This document shows, one piece after another, positions 23,849 through 33,189 of a stretch of DNA of 64,000 bases (positions within the stretch are counted from its first letter, which is position 1; each line of letters starts with the position of its first letter). Made by a program: the position numbers and the translations under genes. The stretch comes from TMED109 sp002171375 (GTDB taxonomy: Bacteria > Pseudomonadota > Alphaproteobacteria > TMED109), in assembly GCA_965657505.1 (NCBI GenBank), contig CBFHON010000006.1:75617-139616 (forward strand), in the 5' to 3' direction. The notes under the pieces are model-generated. The model was not told where the DNA came from, did not search any database, and saw nothing but the letters and a program-made list of their open reading frames with translations.

Positions 23849-23998
23849 ATGGAAGATCATCTAATATTTGTTTATTCAGCATATTGTTTTACTTTTTTTG
23901 CACTATTTGTAATTGGAGTGAAGAGTCTACTAGCATTTAAAAAAGTTAATAAAGATATTTATAATTTTGATATAGAATCAAATAATAAAAATATATAA
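23849..23998 (+). CDS. ccmD: Small heme-exporter subunit CcmD
   Basis: This is a 49-residue protein with a single membrane helix (about 10-30) preceded by an acidic N-terminus (MEDHLIFVYSAYCF) and followed by a lysine/asparagine-rich tail. Sequence conservation in CcmD is low. The call rests on size, topology and position between ccmC (13 nt upstream) and ccmE (2 nt downstream). CcmD stabilises the CcmC-CcmE interaction. The frame is open and uninterrupted from ATG 23849 to TAA 23998. Confidence 0.88.
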   Translation: MEDHLIFVYSAYCFTFFALFVIGVKSLLAFKKVNKDIYNFDIESNNKNI

Positions 23999-24000
23999 TA

Positions 24001-24450
24001 ATGAATATAGCTAAATTAAAGAGACGTAAAAGATTATCAGTATTATTTTTGGCTTTTATTGCAATTAGTATATCTGGATTTCTCATTCTTACTGCAAGTA
24101 GAGATTCTCTCATATATTTTTATTCACCAACTGAGTTATTAGAGATAAAAGATGTAAATAATAAGGTAATTAGAATAGGAGGATTGGTAAAAGAAGAATC
24201 TATCATTTCTATTGGTTCTTCAAAGATAGAGTTCATAGTTGAGGACGGAAAAAACTATTTAACCGTTAATTATTTTGGAATATTACCTGATTTATTTAGA
24301 GAGGGACAGGGAGTTATTTGCGAAGGAAAATTAAATAAAAATGGTGTATTTTTAGCTGATAAAATATTAGCTAAACATGATGAAAATTATATGCCACCGG
24401 AAGTAGCAGATGCTTTAAGAGATAATGGAAATTGGAAAGGGGAAGAATAA
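24001..24450 (+). CDS. ccmE: Cytochrome c-type biogenesis heme chaperone CcmE
   Basis: This 149-residue periplasmic heme chaperone has an N-terminal membrane anchor (about 15-33) and an OB-fold beta-barrel. The covalent heme histidine lies in AKHDENYMPPEV, the HxxxY motif of classical CcmE. RIGGLVKEESI and VNYFGILPDLFREGQGV are the family's conserved barrel strands. It starts 2 nt after ccmD and ends 3 nt before ccmF. Confidence 0.97.
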   Translation: MNIAKLKRRKRLSVLFLAFIAISISGFLILTASRDSLIYFYSPTELLEIKDVNNKVIRIGGLVKEESIISIGSSKIEFIVEDGKNYLTVNYFGILPDLFREGQGVICEGKLNKNGVFLADKILAKHDENYMPPEVADALRDNGNWKGEE

Positions 24451-24453
24451 AGT

Positions 24454-26424
24454 ATGATAATAGAATTAGGACATTATTGTTTAGCATTAGTTCTTACTAT
24501 ATCTTTGTTTCAATTTATGATACCTGCTTTGGGAGTACGCTTTAATTCTAATAGTCTTATGAAATCTTCCTTTATAACTGCTTATTTAAGCTTTATATTA
24601 ATACTCTTATCTTTTTTTTCGTTAGTTTATGCTTATATAACTTCAGATTTCTCAGTTTCTTTGGTTGCAAAAAATTCTCATTCATTAAAACCGCTTATTT
24701 ACAAAATATCCGGAGTATGGGGTAACCATGAAGGCTCTTTGCTTTTGTGGGTTTTAATACTAACATTTTACAGTGCTGCAGTAGCACTATTAGGCAGGAA
24801 ACTTCCATTAAAATTAATATCACTTGTATTATCTTGTCAGGGTTTAATAGCATCAGCATTCATAAGCTTTATTTTGTTTACATCTAACCCTTTCATAAGA
24901 TTATTTTTTCCAGAAGTAGAAGGTGAAGGTTTTAATCCAATATTGCAGGATTTTGGGTTAGCTATACATCCTCCTTTTTTATACTTAGGATATGTTGGTT
25001 TATCTGTAACATTTTCTTTTTCTATAGCTGCGTTACTAGTTGGAAAGGTGGATACTATTTGGGTGAAATGGGTTAGACCTTGGACTTTAATAGCATGGGT
25101 ATTTTTAACTATTGGAATAGCTTTGGGCTCTTGGTGGGCTTACAGAGAATTAGGCTGGGGAGGTTGGTGGTTTTGGGATCCTGTAGAAAATGCTTCTTTT
25201 ATGCCATGGTTAGCGGCAACAGCTTTATTACATTCTTCAATAGTTGCAGAGAAAAGAGATACTTTAAAAGCCTGGACAATTTTATTAGCAATTATAGCAT
25301 TTTCTTTTAGCTTATTAGGAACATTTATAGTTAGATCTGGTGTATTAATTTCTGTTCATTCTTTTGCATCTGACCCTTCTAGAGGATTATATATTCTAAT
25401 GCTTTTAATCTTTTTCACTGGGGGTGCATTATTATTATTTGCTAAAAAAGCATCCCATTTAAAATCAGGAAGCTTATTTCAACCTTTAAGTAGAGAAGGA
25501 GCATTAGTGATAAACAATATTATTTTTGCATCTGCAGCTGCAACTGTTTTACTTGGAACATTGTATCCAATTTTTATAGACGCAATAAATAATTCTAAAG
25601 TTTCTGTAGGGCCTCCATATTTCGAAGCAGTTTTTATACCCTTGATGGTTCCTGCAATCTTATTATGCGCATTTAGTCCAATGTTATCTTGGAAAAGAGC
25701 AAAACTAGAAAATATTATGGAGAGAATTGTTGCTGTATTTTTATGTTCTATAATTTTAACTTCCATTTTAGTTTTTATTTATAATGGCTCTGCTTCAGCT
25801 TTTCTTGGAGTATTTTTAGGCTTTTGGTTAATTTTAGGAACAATATATGAATTTATAATGAAAGTAGGGATAAAGATATCTTTTAAGAAGTTTATAAATA
25901 GATCTTTAAATTTACCTAGATCAGCCTATGGGATGAGTTTAGCTCATATAGGTGTAGCAATATTTGTTATAGGTGTAACAGTTTCTAGTGCCTGGAGGAT
26001 AGATATTGAACAACCAATTACAATTGGCGATAAAGTCATTATTAATAATATAGAATTGAATTTTTTATCAGTAAATAATGTTAATGGCCCTAATTGGATT
26101 GCAGAGAGAGGTACGTTCGAAGTATTACAAAAAGATAAAAATAAGGAGTTTTTATATCCTGAAAGACGCTTTTATCCTGCATCACAAGTAAATACTAGTG
26201 AGCCTGCAATAATGTCTAATTATATTTTTGATTTATATATTGTCTTAGGAGAAAGTATAAATAATGATAAAAGCTATACATTAAGAGTTTATTATTCTCC
26301 TTTTTTAAATTGGATATGGTTTGGTATTGCATGTATGGCACTTGGTGGTATTTTATCTTTAACTGATAGAAAACATAGATTAGGGTATACTATTAAAATA
26401 AATTCAGCGACTGTTAATAAATGA
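24454..26424 (+). CDS. ccmF: Heme lyase subunit CcmF
   Basis: This 656-residue polytopic membrane protein is the core of the holocytochrome c synthetase. The WWD heme-handling signature is WGGWWFWDPVENASFMPWL (about 229-247). Conserved SGVWGNHEGSLLLW, IHPPFLYLGYVG and LGTFIVRSGVLISVHSFA carry the ligand histidines. Length is normal for the family. Its stop overlaps the ccmG start in ATGA. Confidence 0.97.
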   Translation: MIIELGHYCLALVLTISLFQFMIPALGVRFNSNSLMKSSFITAYLSFILILLSFFSLVYAYITSDFSVSLVAKNSHSLKPLIYKISGVWGNHEGSLLLWVLILTFYSAAVALLGRKLPLKLISLVLSCQGLIASAFISFILFTSNPFIRLFFPEVEGEGFNPILQDFGLAIHPPFLYLGYVGLSVTFSFSIAALLVGKVDTIWVKWVRPWTLIAWVFLTIGIALGSWWAYRELGWGGWWFWDPVENASFMPWLAATALLHSSIVAEKRDTLKAWTILLAIIAFSFSLLGTFIVRSGVLISVHSFASDPSRGLYILMLLIFFTGGALLLFAKKASHLKSGSLFQPLSREGALVINNIIFASAAATVLLGTLYPIFIDAINNSKVSVGPPYFEAVFIPLMVPAILLCAFSPMLSWKRAKLENIMERIVAVFLCSIILTSILVFIYNGSASAFLGVFLGFWLILGTIYEFIMKVGIKISFKKFINRSLNLPRSAYGMSLAHIGVAIFVIGVTVSSAWRIDIEQPITIGDKVIINNIELNFLSVNNVNGPNWIAERGTFEVLQKDKNKEFLYPERRFYPASQVNTSEPAIMSNYIFDLYIVLGESINNDKSYTLRVYYSPFLNWIWFGIACMALGGILSLTDRKHRLGYTIKINSATVNK

Positions 26425-26957
26425 AAAAAATTTATTCTTCTTTGCCATTAGTATTTTTTTTTATTTTAGTTATATTTTTTTTTAGGCAGTTAATTCTTAA
26501 AGAAGACCCATCAGAATTGCCTTCAGTTTTGATAGATAAGAGCCTACCTATAATTAAATTAGAAAAACTTGCAGAATATAAATTATTTAATAGGGAAAAT
26601 TTATTAATGCTAAAAGAACCTTCTTTGATAAACGTATGGTCAAGTTGGTGTGCTCCTTGTAAAGTAGAGCACGAATTTTTGTTAGCAATGAGCGCTAAAT
26701 ATAATATAAAAATATTTGGTATAAATTATAAAGATGATAAAAAAGATGCAATGAAAGTATTAAAATTAAGCGGTAATCCATTTTACGCTATTGGTAGAGA
26801 TGAAGATGGTATTCAATCAATAAATTTAGGAGTATATGGGGTGCCAGAAACTTTTGTTATAGATGCTAATGGAAATATAAGGTATAGGCATGTTGGTCCA
26901 ATATTAGAATATGATATGAAAAATACTATTTTACCTATTTTAAATAGTATTAAGTGA
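26421..26957 (+). CDS. ccmG: Thiol:disulfide interchange protein CcmG/DsbE
   Basis: This 178-residue periplasmic thioredoxin has an N-terminal anchor (about 8-24) and the reducing active site WCAPC (Cys77, Cys80). The CcmG-specific GVPETFVIDANGNIRYRHVGP follows near the C-terminus. It reduces apocytochrome c or CcmH disulfides before heme ligation. The ATGA overlap with ccmF suggests coupled translation. Confidence 0.95.
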   Translation: MKKIYSSLPLVFFFILVIFFFRQLILKEDPSELPSVLIDKSLPIIKLEKLAEYKLFNRENLLMLKEPSLINVWSSWCAPCKVEHEFLLAMSAKYNIKIFGINYKDDKKDAMKVLKLSGNPFYAIGRDEDGIQSINLGVYGVPETFVIDANGNIRYRHVGPILEYDMKNTILPILNSIK

Positions 26958-26964
26958 GAATAAA

Positions 26965-27420
26965 TTGAAATTTATAATATTAACTGTATTTTTTATTTTT
27001 TCTAGTATTGCTCTTACTCACTCACAAGTTAGTTATAAAGCTGACAATATAGAAGCTTATGAGTTATATGAAGAGCTTAGATGTTTAGTTTGCCAAAACC
27101 AATCACTATTAGATTCCGATGCTCCACTTGCTTTAGATTTAAAAAAATTAGTTTTAGATAAATTAGAAGAGGGAAAATCTAAGGAGGAGATAAAGCTATT
27201 TTTGGTAGAGAGATATGGTGAGTTTATTCTATTAAAACCCACTTTTACTATTAAAAATATTTTATTATGGGTTGGTCCACTAATATTTGTTATTTTTGGT
27301 TTTTTTACAACTTTTATTTTTTTAAGAAAAAATCCTTTAATTAAGGAAGAAAATGTGAACTTAACTAATATAGAAAAAGATAAGCTTAAAAAAATAATAG
27401 ATAGAGAGCTAAAAGAATGA
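26965..27420 (+). CDS. ccmH: Cytochrome c-type biogenesis protein CcmH
   Basis: This 151-residue thiol-redox component of the heme ligation complex has a signal-like N-terminal helix. The redox motif is LRCLVCQNQSL (Cys40, Cys43). A C-terminal membrane helix (about 92-113) follows ILLWVGPLIFVIFG. It starts at a TTG 7 nt after the ccmG stop and overlaps ccmI by 4 nt. Unlike E. coli, where the CcmH and CcmI parts are fused, they are separate genes here. Confidence 0.95.
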   Translation: MKFIILTVFFIFSSIALTHSQVSYKADNIEAYELYEELRCLVCQNQSLLDSDAPLALDLKKLVLDKLEEGKSKEEIKLFLVERYGEFILLKPTFTIKNILLWVGPLIFVIFGFFTTFIFLRKNPLIKEENVNLTNIEKDKLKKIIDRELKE

Positions 27421-28727
27421 TCTCTTTTTTTGTTATAGTAATCATATTTACATTATTTGTTTCATTGTTAATTATTTTATTTATGAAAAAGTCGGATAAG
27501 AGACTTTCAGTCACTGAGGTAAATAAAAATATTTTTAAGCATCAATTTTCTGAAATTGAGGAGGATCTCAAACTAGGTTTAATTAGTGAACAAGAATTCA
27601 ACTCTATACAAAATGAACTTTCTAAGAGGGTCTTAAAATATACTACTAATAAAGTTGTTAAGCCAATGAATGAGAATATATCTCTAAACAAAGGTATTAA
27701 ATTTATTTCTATCCCTTTAATTATAATTCTTTCTATTTTGTTTTATTATTTTAACGGACAACCAGGCTTGCCAGATTTACCTTTATCTCAGAGAACAGAT
27801 AACGCTGTACCGCCTATTTTTTATGAAAGAGCTATTAAAGATATAGATCATAGAATTTTAAGTACTGAAGATAGCATTGAGCTCTATATCCTCAAAGCTA
27901 ACACTTTAAGTGCTTTAAACAAGACCGAGCAAGCTATAAAAATATGGAAATATATTATAGAAAATTATACTGAAAAATTAAACGCTGCAATTTATTTATC
28001 TTATGGTGAAGCTATAATTCAAAATATAGTTAGTAAAGAAGATAAATTAGTAATAACTAATGAGGCTAAAGAGGTTTTTGAAAAAGCCTCTAAATTATCA
28101 GATATAGATACTGAAATAGGAGCTTTAACAAGATTTTACATAGGATTATATGATTTTCAAAATGGTAATATTCAGTTAGCAAAAAAAGAATGGGAAAGAA
28201 TAATAATATCAGCTCCTGATGAGGCGCCATGGAAGAAACAAATTGAATTACAAGTTAATCAAATCTCTAAAAACCTAAATGAAAGAGAGAATGAACAAAT
28301 ATTATCAATGGTTTCCCGTTTATCAGAAAGGCTATATTCTAGTGATAGTTCTAATATTGATGACTGGAATAAATTAGGACGTTCGTATAACGTTTTAGGA
28401 CAATTTGATCAAGCTATCAAAGCATATCAAAGAGCAAATGATATAGATGAAACAAATTTAGATTCTTTAAAGGGGCTAGCTGAATCAATGTTACTTAATA
28501 GTGAAAAGGATCAACCTGTAAATAAAAAAATTATTGATTTATTTAAAAATATTTTATCTCTTGATGAAAATTATCTTCTTGCTTTATGGGTAGTTGCTGA
28601 TAATGAAATTCTATCAAATAATATTTTAAAAGCTGAACAATTACTTAATAGAATATTAATTCAGTTGTCTGAAGGGACAGAAGAATATAATTTAGTTTTA
28701 AGAAAACTTAAAGAATTAAGTAAATAA
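27417..28727 (+). CDS. ccmI: Cytochrome c-type biogenesis protein CcmI (TPR protein)
   Basis: This 436-residue protein has two N-terminal membrane helices (about 1-22 and 93-111). The cytoplasmic loop between them is leucine-zipper-like and contains EEDLKLGLISEQEFNSIQNEL. A periplasmic tetratricopeptide region follows, with clear repeats around 140-180 and 320-360 (NKLGRSYNVLGQFDQAIKAY). CcmI chaperones apocytochrome c C-termini to the CcmFH complex. It is the last gene of the ccm run, and a glycosyltransferase gene starts 10 nt later. Confidence 0.9.
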   Translation: MISFFVIVIIFTLFVSLLIILFMKKSDKRLSVTEVNKNIFKHQFSEIEEDLKLGLISEQEFNSIQNELSKRVLKYTTNKVVKPMNENISLNKGIKFISIPLIIILSILFYYFNGQPGLPDLPLSQRTDNAVPPIFYERAIKDIDHRILSTEDSIELYILKANTLSALNKTEQAIKIWKYIIENYTEKLNAAIYLSYGEAIIQNIVSKEDKLVITNEAKEVFEKASKLSDIDTEIGALTRFYIGLYDFQNGNIQLAKKEWERIIISAPDEAPWKKQIELQVNQISKNLNERENEQILSMVSRLSERLYSSDSSNIDDWNKLGRSYNVLGQFDQAIKAYQRANDIDETNLDSLKGLAESMLLNSEKDQPVNKKIIDLFKNILSLDENYLLALWVVADNEILSNNILKAEQLLNRILIQLSEGTEEYNLVLRKLKELSK

Positions 28728-28737
28728 GGTTAATAAT

Positions 28738-29469
28738 ATGAATTCTAAAATATCAGTGGTTATACCTATTTATAATGAAGAAGGTAATATTATTAATTTA
28801 ATAGATGAGTTGCTTCCTATTATTGATAAAATAGGAGGAGAAATAATTATTGTAGATGATAATTCAGATGATTTAAGCAGTAATTTAATACAAAAAAAAA
28901 TAAATATTGAAAAAACCAAAATTATATTAATACATCATTCAATGCAATATGGACAAAGTGCTGGTTTATTGACGGGTGTTAAAAAGGCTAATAATAATTT
29001 AATTGTTACGTTAGATGGAGATGGACAAAACGACCCAAAAGATATTATTTCTATGCTTAAGGTATGGGAAGAGCATAAAGTTAATAAAGAGCTTTTAGTT
29101 ATAGGTCATAGAAAAAAAAGACAAGACACTTGGTCAAGAAGATATGCATCATTGCTTGCACTTACTTTTAGAAAACTAATTCTTAAGGACCCCACTCCAG
29201 ATAGCGGCTGTGGTATAAAAGTTTTCTCCCGTAATTTATTTTTGAGTTTACCTTATTTTGACCATATTCATAGATTTCTCCCAGCGTTAACTAGGAGGCA
29301 TGGAGGTGATGTAATATCACATATAGTTTCTCATAGAAATAGGTCTTCTGGGGTTTCAAAATATAGTAATTGGCAAAGATTTAGAGTAGGATTAGTTGAT
29401 TTATATGGTGTATCATGGTTAATAAGAAGATCTTCATTTCCAATAAAATTAAAAGACGAAAATAAGTAA
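28738..29469 (+). CDS. Family 2 glycosyltransferase (polyprenyl-phosphate sugar synthase type)
   Basis: This is a 243-residue GT-A fold enzyme with SVVIPIYNEEGNIINLID at the N-terminus, IIVDDNSDD, and the metal/nucleotide-sugar motif TLDGDGQNDP. RKLILKDPTPDSGCGIKVFSR and HRFLPALTRRHGG follow. This pattern is shared with dolichol/undecaprenyl-phosphate mannosyl- and ArnC-type transferases. No C-terminal membrane domain is present. The two following genes (LAB_N and ArnT-like) suggest that it makes a lipid-linked sugar donor for an envelope glycosyltransferase. Confidence 0.9.
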   Translation: MNSKISVVIPIYNEEGNIINLIDELLPIIDKIGGEIIIVDDNSDDLSSNLIQKKINIEKTKIILIHHSMQYGQSAGLLTGVKKANNNLIVTLDGDGQNDPKDIISMLKVWEEHKVNKELLVIGHRKKRQDTWSRRYASLLALTFRKLILKDPTPDSGCGIKVFSRNLFLSLPYFDHIHRFLPALTRRHGGDVISHIVSHRNRSSGVSKYSNWQRFRVGLVDLYGVSWLIRRSSFPIKLKDENK

Positions 29470-29481
29470 AGGAGTAGATCA

Positions 29482-29757
29482 ATGGATAAAAACTTAATTT
29501 GGATGATTATAGGTTTTGTAGGGCAAGGTTTTTTTTCTGCTAGATTTATTGTTCAATGGGTCATGTCTGAAATTAAAAAACAAAGTATTATTCCTCTTGG
29601 TTTTTGGTATTTTTCTTTACTTGGCGGTGCTACTCTTTTTGCATATGCTATTTATAAAGAAGATCCTGTTTTTATCGTAGGTCAAGGTGCGGGATTATTT
29701 ATTTATTCAAGAAATTTATATTTAATTAGGAAGAGATCTCTAAAAGAACAGTCGTGA
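29482..29757 (+). CDS. Stand-alone lipid A biosynthesis N-terminal (LAB_N) domain membrane protein
   Basis: This 91-residue protein has three hydrophobic helices and the LAB_N signature GQGFFSARFIVQWVMSEIKK, then IPLGFWYFSLLGGATLFAYA and DPVFIVGQGAGLFIYSRNL. In some bacteria this domain is fused to lipid-A-disaccharide synthase. Here it stands alone between a GT2 gene and an ArnT-like gene, overlapping the latter by 4 nt. Its role is not established. A helper function in lipid-linked sugar transfer or flipping is a reasonable guess from context. Confidence 0.9.
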   Translation: MDKNLIWMIIGFVGQGFFSARFIVQWVMSEIKKQSIIPLGFWYFSLLGGATLFAYAIYKEDPVFIVGQGAGLFIYSRNLYLIRKRSLKEQS

Positions 29758-31217
29758 CTAATATGCTTCTAAAAAATCCTAAGGCATATTTTCAGTTATT
29801 ATTTTTTCTTATAGTTATATTTCTGTTGCGAATATTTTTGTGGATATACGCGGACTTAGATTTAGGTTTTGATGAAGCACAATATTGGACATGGTCTAAA
29901 AATTTAGAGTGGGGATATTATTCAAAACCTCCTTTCCTTGCTTGGCTTATAAATAGTTTTACTTCTATATGTGGAAATTCTGAAATATGTATTAGAATTA
30001 GTTCACCTATTTTGCATACTATATCTGCATTTTTCATAGCATTAACAGCTTTTAATTTTAGTAAAAAGTATTCTACTGGTTTTATTGCCGCATCTATTTG
30101 GATTTTAGTACCTGGAATTAGTCTTTCTTCTGGTTTTATAAGTACAGATGTTCCTTTACTATTTTTTAGCTCAATAGTTCTTTGGTCATTTAGTTGTATT
30201 ATATTATCAAATAATAATAAATTAAATTATCTAATATTTTGTGTAGCATTATCTTTAGGATTCTTGTCTAAATATGCAATTATTTATTTTATAATTGCGC
30301 TTATTATTGCATTAATAATTGAGAAAGAAATATTTTTTAAAATAAAAAATAAATTTTCTATTAATAATCTATTTCTTATAATTATAGGTTTTTTTATATT
30401 AATATTTAATCATTTATATTGGAACTATAATAACAGTTTTATTACAGCTCAACATACTTTGGCCAATGCAAATATTGATGGTGCAGGTAATAGTTTTAAA
30501 AATTTATTTAAATTCTTTTTTGAGCAATTCCTGGTTTTTGGACCTTTAACCCTGATAGTTTTATTTGCAAGTTTATATAAGTATAAAAAATTATCTGTAG
30601 AAGAAAGAATTTTAATATTTTTAACTTTTACTCCCTTGGTTTTGATTATGATACAGGCCTTTATTTCTAGAGCACATGCTAATTGGGCTGCAATAGCATA
30701 TTTACCAGCTACTGTTTTAGTAGCATTGCAAATAGATAGATACTGGCCTAAAACAAAAGCTATTTATTACGGAATAATTGCTATAGGTCTTTGTTTCACA
30801 GTTTTAATTCCTTTAACAGCTAGACATAATCTTGGCTTGGATCCATTTAAAAAATATAGAGGTTGGTCAAACATAGGATTGGAAATCTCAAATATTTATT
30901 TGAGTTATCCTGAAGCATTATTAGTTACAGATGATAGGAGAGTAATGGGAGAGTTATTATATTATATGAAAAATAAACCTAAAAAATGGGTTAGATGGAA
31001 TGCTGATGGATATATTCATGATCATTATGAATTAGTTACAAAACATAATGATCTAAAAAATGAAATTGGGATAATGGTATCATCTGAATCTAATAATAAA
31101 CATTTTATTTCTAGTTTTAAAAAAGTAACATTTTTAAAAAATATTTATAGGCCTATTAGTAAAGAAAATAATAGAGAATATAAAGTATGGCTATTAGAAG
31201 GTTATAAAGACCATTAA
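29754..31217 (+). CDS. ArnT/PMT-like membrane glycosyltransferase
   Basis: This 487-residue protein has about ten to twelve membrane helices and an early acidic catalytic motif, GFDEAQYWTWS, in the first periplasmic loop. SKPPFLAWLINSFTS and SARHAN-like RAHANWAAIAYLPA follow. This is the arrangement of GT39/GT83 polyprenyl-phosphate-dependent glycosyltransferases such as ArnT. It would transfer a sugar from the lipid donor made by the upstream GT2 to an envelope acceptor, possibly lipid A. The start is GTG at 29754 overlapping the LAB_N stop, with an alternative ATG at 29763. Confidence 0.88.
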   Translation: MTNMLLKNPKAYFQLLFFLIVIFLLRIFLWIYADLDLGFDEAQYWTWSKNLEWGYYSKPPFLAWLINSFTSICGNSEICIRISSPILHTISAFFIALTAFNFSKKYSTGFIAASIWILVPGISLSSGFISTDVPLLFFSSIVLWSFSCIILSNNNKLNYLIFCVALSLGFLSKYAIIYFIIALIIALIIEKEIFFKIKNKFSINNLFLIIIGFFILIFNHLYWNYNNSFITAQHTLANANIDGAGNSFKNLFKFFFEQFLVFGPLTLIVLFASLYKYKKLSVEERILIFLTFTPLVLIMIQAFISRAHANWAAIAYLPATVLVALQIDRYWPKTKAIYYGIIAIGLCFTVLIPLTARHNLGLDPFKKYRGWSNIGLEISNIYLSYPEALLVTDDRRVMGELLYYMKNKPKKWVRWNADGYIHDHYELVTKHNDLKNEIGIMVSSESNNKHFISSFKKVTFLKNIYRPISKENNREYKVWLLEGYKDH

Positions 31218-31232
31218 TTTATAGGAGAATTT

Positions 31233-31808
31233 ATGAAAAGAATTACTGATTGGAGAGTTGATGAACTTAATAATGAACAATTAGATATATATAAAGAAAT
31301 AATAAATGGTCCTAGAGGTAATGTATTAGGACCTATTAGGGTCTGGCTTAATAATCCAAATTTTGCCAAATATGCACAGGCAGTTGGAAAATATGTACGG
31401 TACGAGAGTAGTTTATCTCCTGCTTTATCTGAACTTGCAATAATAACTACAGGAAGATGTTGGTCATCTCAATTTGAATGGGAACAACATGCTCCTCTAG
31501 CAGAAAAGAATGGAATTAAGATAGAACATATTAATAAAATAGCTAATGGTATAAGACCTATTTTTAAAAATTTAGATGAACAAATAATTTATGATTTTGC
31601 AGCAGAAGTAAATATAAAAAAAAATGTATCTGATGAAGTCTATGATAGAGCTTACGACTTATTAGGTTTGAATGCTGTTATAGATATTGTTGCTATATGT
31701 GGTTATTATAATTTAATTTCTATGACTATAAATGTATTTAAAGTCTCATCAGAAGCCACAAAGTGGATACTTCCAGAGGTTAAAAATTTTGAAAAAATGT
31801 TACCTTAA
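31233..31808 (+). CDS. Carboxymuconolactone decarboxylase family protein
   Basis: This 191-residue helical protein of the CMD/AhpD superfamily has LSPALSELAIITTGRCWSSQFEWEQHAPLAEKNGI, where the Trp/Glu/His cluster corresponds to the family's conserved YEWxxH region. The CxxC pair of AhpD peroxidase partners is absent, so peroxidase function is unlikely. The substrate is unknown. A GGAG site precedes the ATG. Its stop shares TTAA with the stop of the convergent HNH gene. Confidence 0.85.
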   Translation: MKRITDWRVDELNNEQLDIYKEIINGPRGNVLGPIRVWLNNPNFAKYAQAVGKYVRYESSLSPALSELAIITTGRCWSSQFEWEQHAPLAEKNGIKIEHINKIANGIRPIFKNLDEQIIYDFAAEVNIKKNVSDEVYDRAYDLLGLNAVIDIVAICGYYNLISMTINVFKVSSEATKWILPEVKNFEKMLP

Positions 31809-32356
31809 TTTTTTTCTAACTCAGAATCCCAATACAGATAATCCATCCAACTTTTATGTAAATAATTAGGCGGAAATTTTTTCCCCGAAACTTGCAATTG
31901 TTGATTTGAAGGCGTAAAAGGTTGTTTAATAAGTTTCATATTTACTTCAGATAATAATAAATCACTTTTTTTTAGATTGCACTTAGAGCAAGCTGCTACT
32001 ACATTTTCCCATTTTGTTTTACCTCCTTTAGATTTAGGAATAACATGATCAAAAGTTAAATCATTACTAGTAAAAATATCACCACAGTACTGACAAGAAA
32101 AATCATCCCTTAAAAAAAGATTAAACCTTGTGAAAGGAGGTTTCTTTGAGATCGGAATATATTTTTTTAAAGCAATTACACTTGGTATTTTCATAGAAAA
32201 AGTAGAAGATCTCACTTCAGATTCATATTCCGCAATTATATTGACTCTTTCTAGAAATACCGCTTTGATAGAATCTTGCCAACTCCACAAGGAAAGGGGA
32301 AAATAACTTATTGGTTGATAATCAGCATTTAATATTAGGGCTGGATACTCTTTCAT
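31805..32356 (-). CDS. HNH endonuclease domain protein
   Basis: This 183-residue protein has an N-terminal segment (ALILNADYQPISYFPLSLWSW) typical of a widespread chromosomal HNH family. A C-terminal HNH nuclease domain follows. Zinc-binding CQYC (Cys88, Cys91) and CSKC (Cys123, Cys126) flank the catalytic DHVIPKSKGGKTKWENVV (His104). The active-site residues are complete. Family members are not linked to restriction modules here, and no methylase is nearby, so its biological role is unknown. Confidence 0.9.
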   Translation of the reverse strand: MKEYPALILNADYQPISYFPLSLWSWQDSIKAVFLERVNIIAEYESEVRSSTFSMKIPSVIALKKYIPISKKPPFTRFNLFLRDDFSCQYCGDIFTSNDLTFDHVIPKSKGGKTKWENVVAACSKCNLKKSDLLLSEVNMKLIKQPFTPSNQQLQVSGKKFPPNYLHKSWMDYLYWDSELEKN

Positions 32357-32445
32357 ATAAACAGGTCTCTCATTTCATATATAACTTTAAAATATAATTA
32401 TATAATATCAAACATATATAATTAAAATAATATTCGATATACCTA

Positions 32446-33120
32446 TTATTTATTGCATTTTTTAATAAATTCAATGCCCTTATTAATTCCATCTTGATCT
32501 ATACTATGCCCAAGGTTTTTAGAAATATAGCTATTAACTGTTGCGCCTAAATTTTCTAATGCAGATTTTGCATTTTCCATACTTTGAATAGGAATAACTT
32601 CATCCAATTCACCATGAATTAGCATTATTTTATGTTTCTTTGTAAGAGGCCTATTATTTTTTATGAAGGAACCTGAATAACATAGTAATCCACCAAATAA
32701 AATATTTGTTCCTATTTCTAAACTTAACATAGAACCTTGACTAAAACCTATTAAGATAGTTTTTTCATTTGAAATAGATAATTTATTTTGCCAATGCTTA
32801 ATAAACTTATTCACATTTTCCGCTGCTGAGGATACTTTTTGTGGCATATTGCTTCTATCTATTCCTCCATCACTATTAAAATCCAGTCCAAACCATTGTT
32901 TTCCTCCAAAAGGGTTTTGTGGACATTCTTCCGGACCATTAGGGCTCAGGAAATAGGCAGAAGGAAAATGTTTAGCAAATAATGGAGCTAATTGTATTAA
33001 ATCATCTCCATTAGACCCCCATCCATGAAAAAATATTATTAATATTTCTGCTTTTTTTTCTAAGGGTTTTAGACTTGGTCCTGTAATTAAAATTTCATTT
33101 TTCATAACTAAAACTTTCAT
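32446..33120 (-). CDS. Alpha/beta hydrolase, phospholipase/carboxylesterase family
   Basis: This 224-residue serine hydrolase has oxyanion segment FFHGWGSNGDDLIQLAP, nucleophile elbow IGFSQGSMLSLEIG, aspartate in HGELDEVIP and histidine in LGHSIDQDG. This is the arrangement of the family containing bacterial carboxylesterases and acyl-protein thioesterase-like enzymes. The substrate is unknown. A second in-frame ATG at 33105 would remove five residues; no ribosome site favours either. The 69-nt spacer to divergent gluQ is A/T-rich, with nothing callable. Confidence 0.88.
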   Translation of the reverse strand: MKVLVMKNEILITGPSLKPLEKKAEILIIFFHGWGSNGDDLIQLAPLFAKHFPSAYFLSPNGPEECPQNPFGGKQWFGLDFNSDGGIDRSNMPQKVSSAAENVNKFIKHWQNKLSISNEKTILIGFSQGSMLSLEIGTNILFGGLLCYSGSFIKNNRPLTKKHKIMLIHGELDEVIPIQSMENAKSALENLGATVNSYISKNLGHSIDQDGINKGIEFIKKCNK

Positions 33121-33189
33121 TAAATTGATTTATATTATACTTCTATTTATCTTTTATAAAAATGTTAATTAATAATTAAAAAAATAAAA

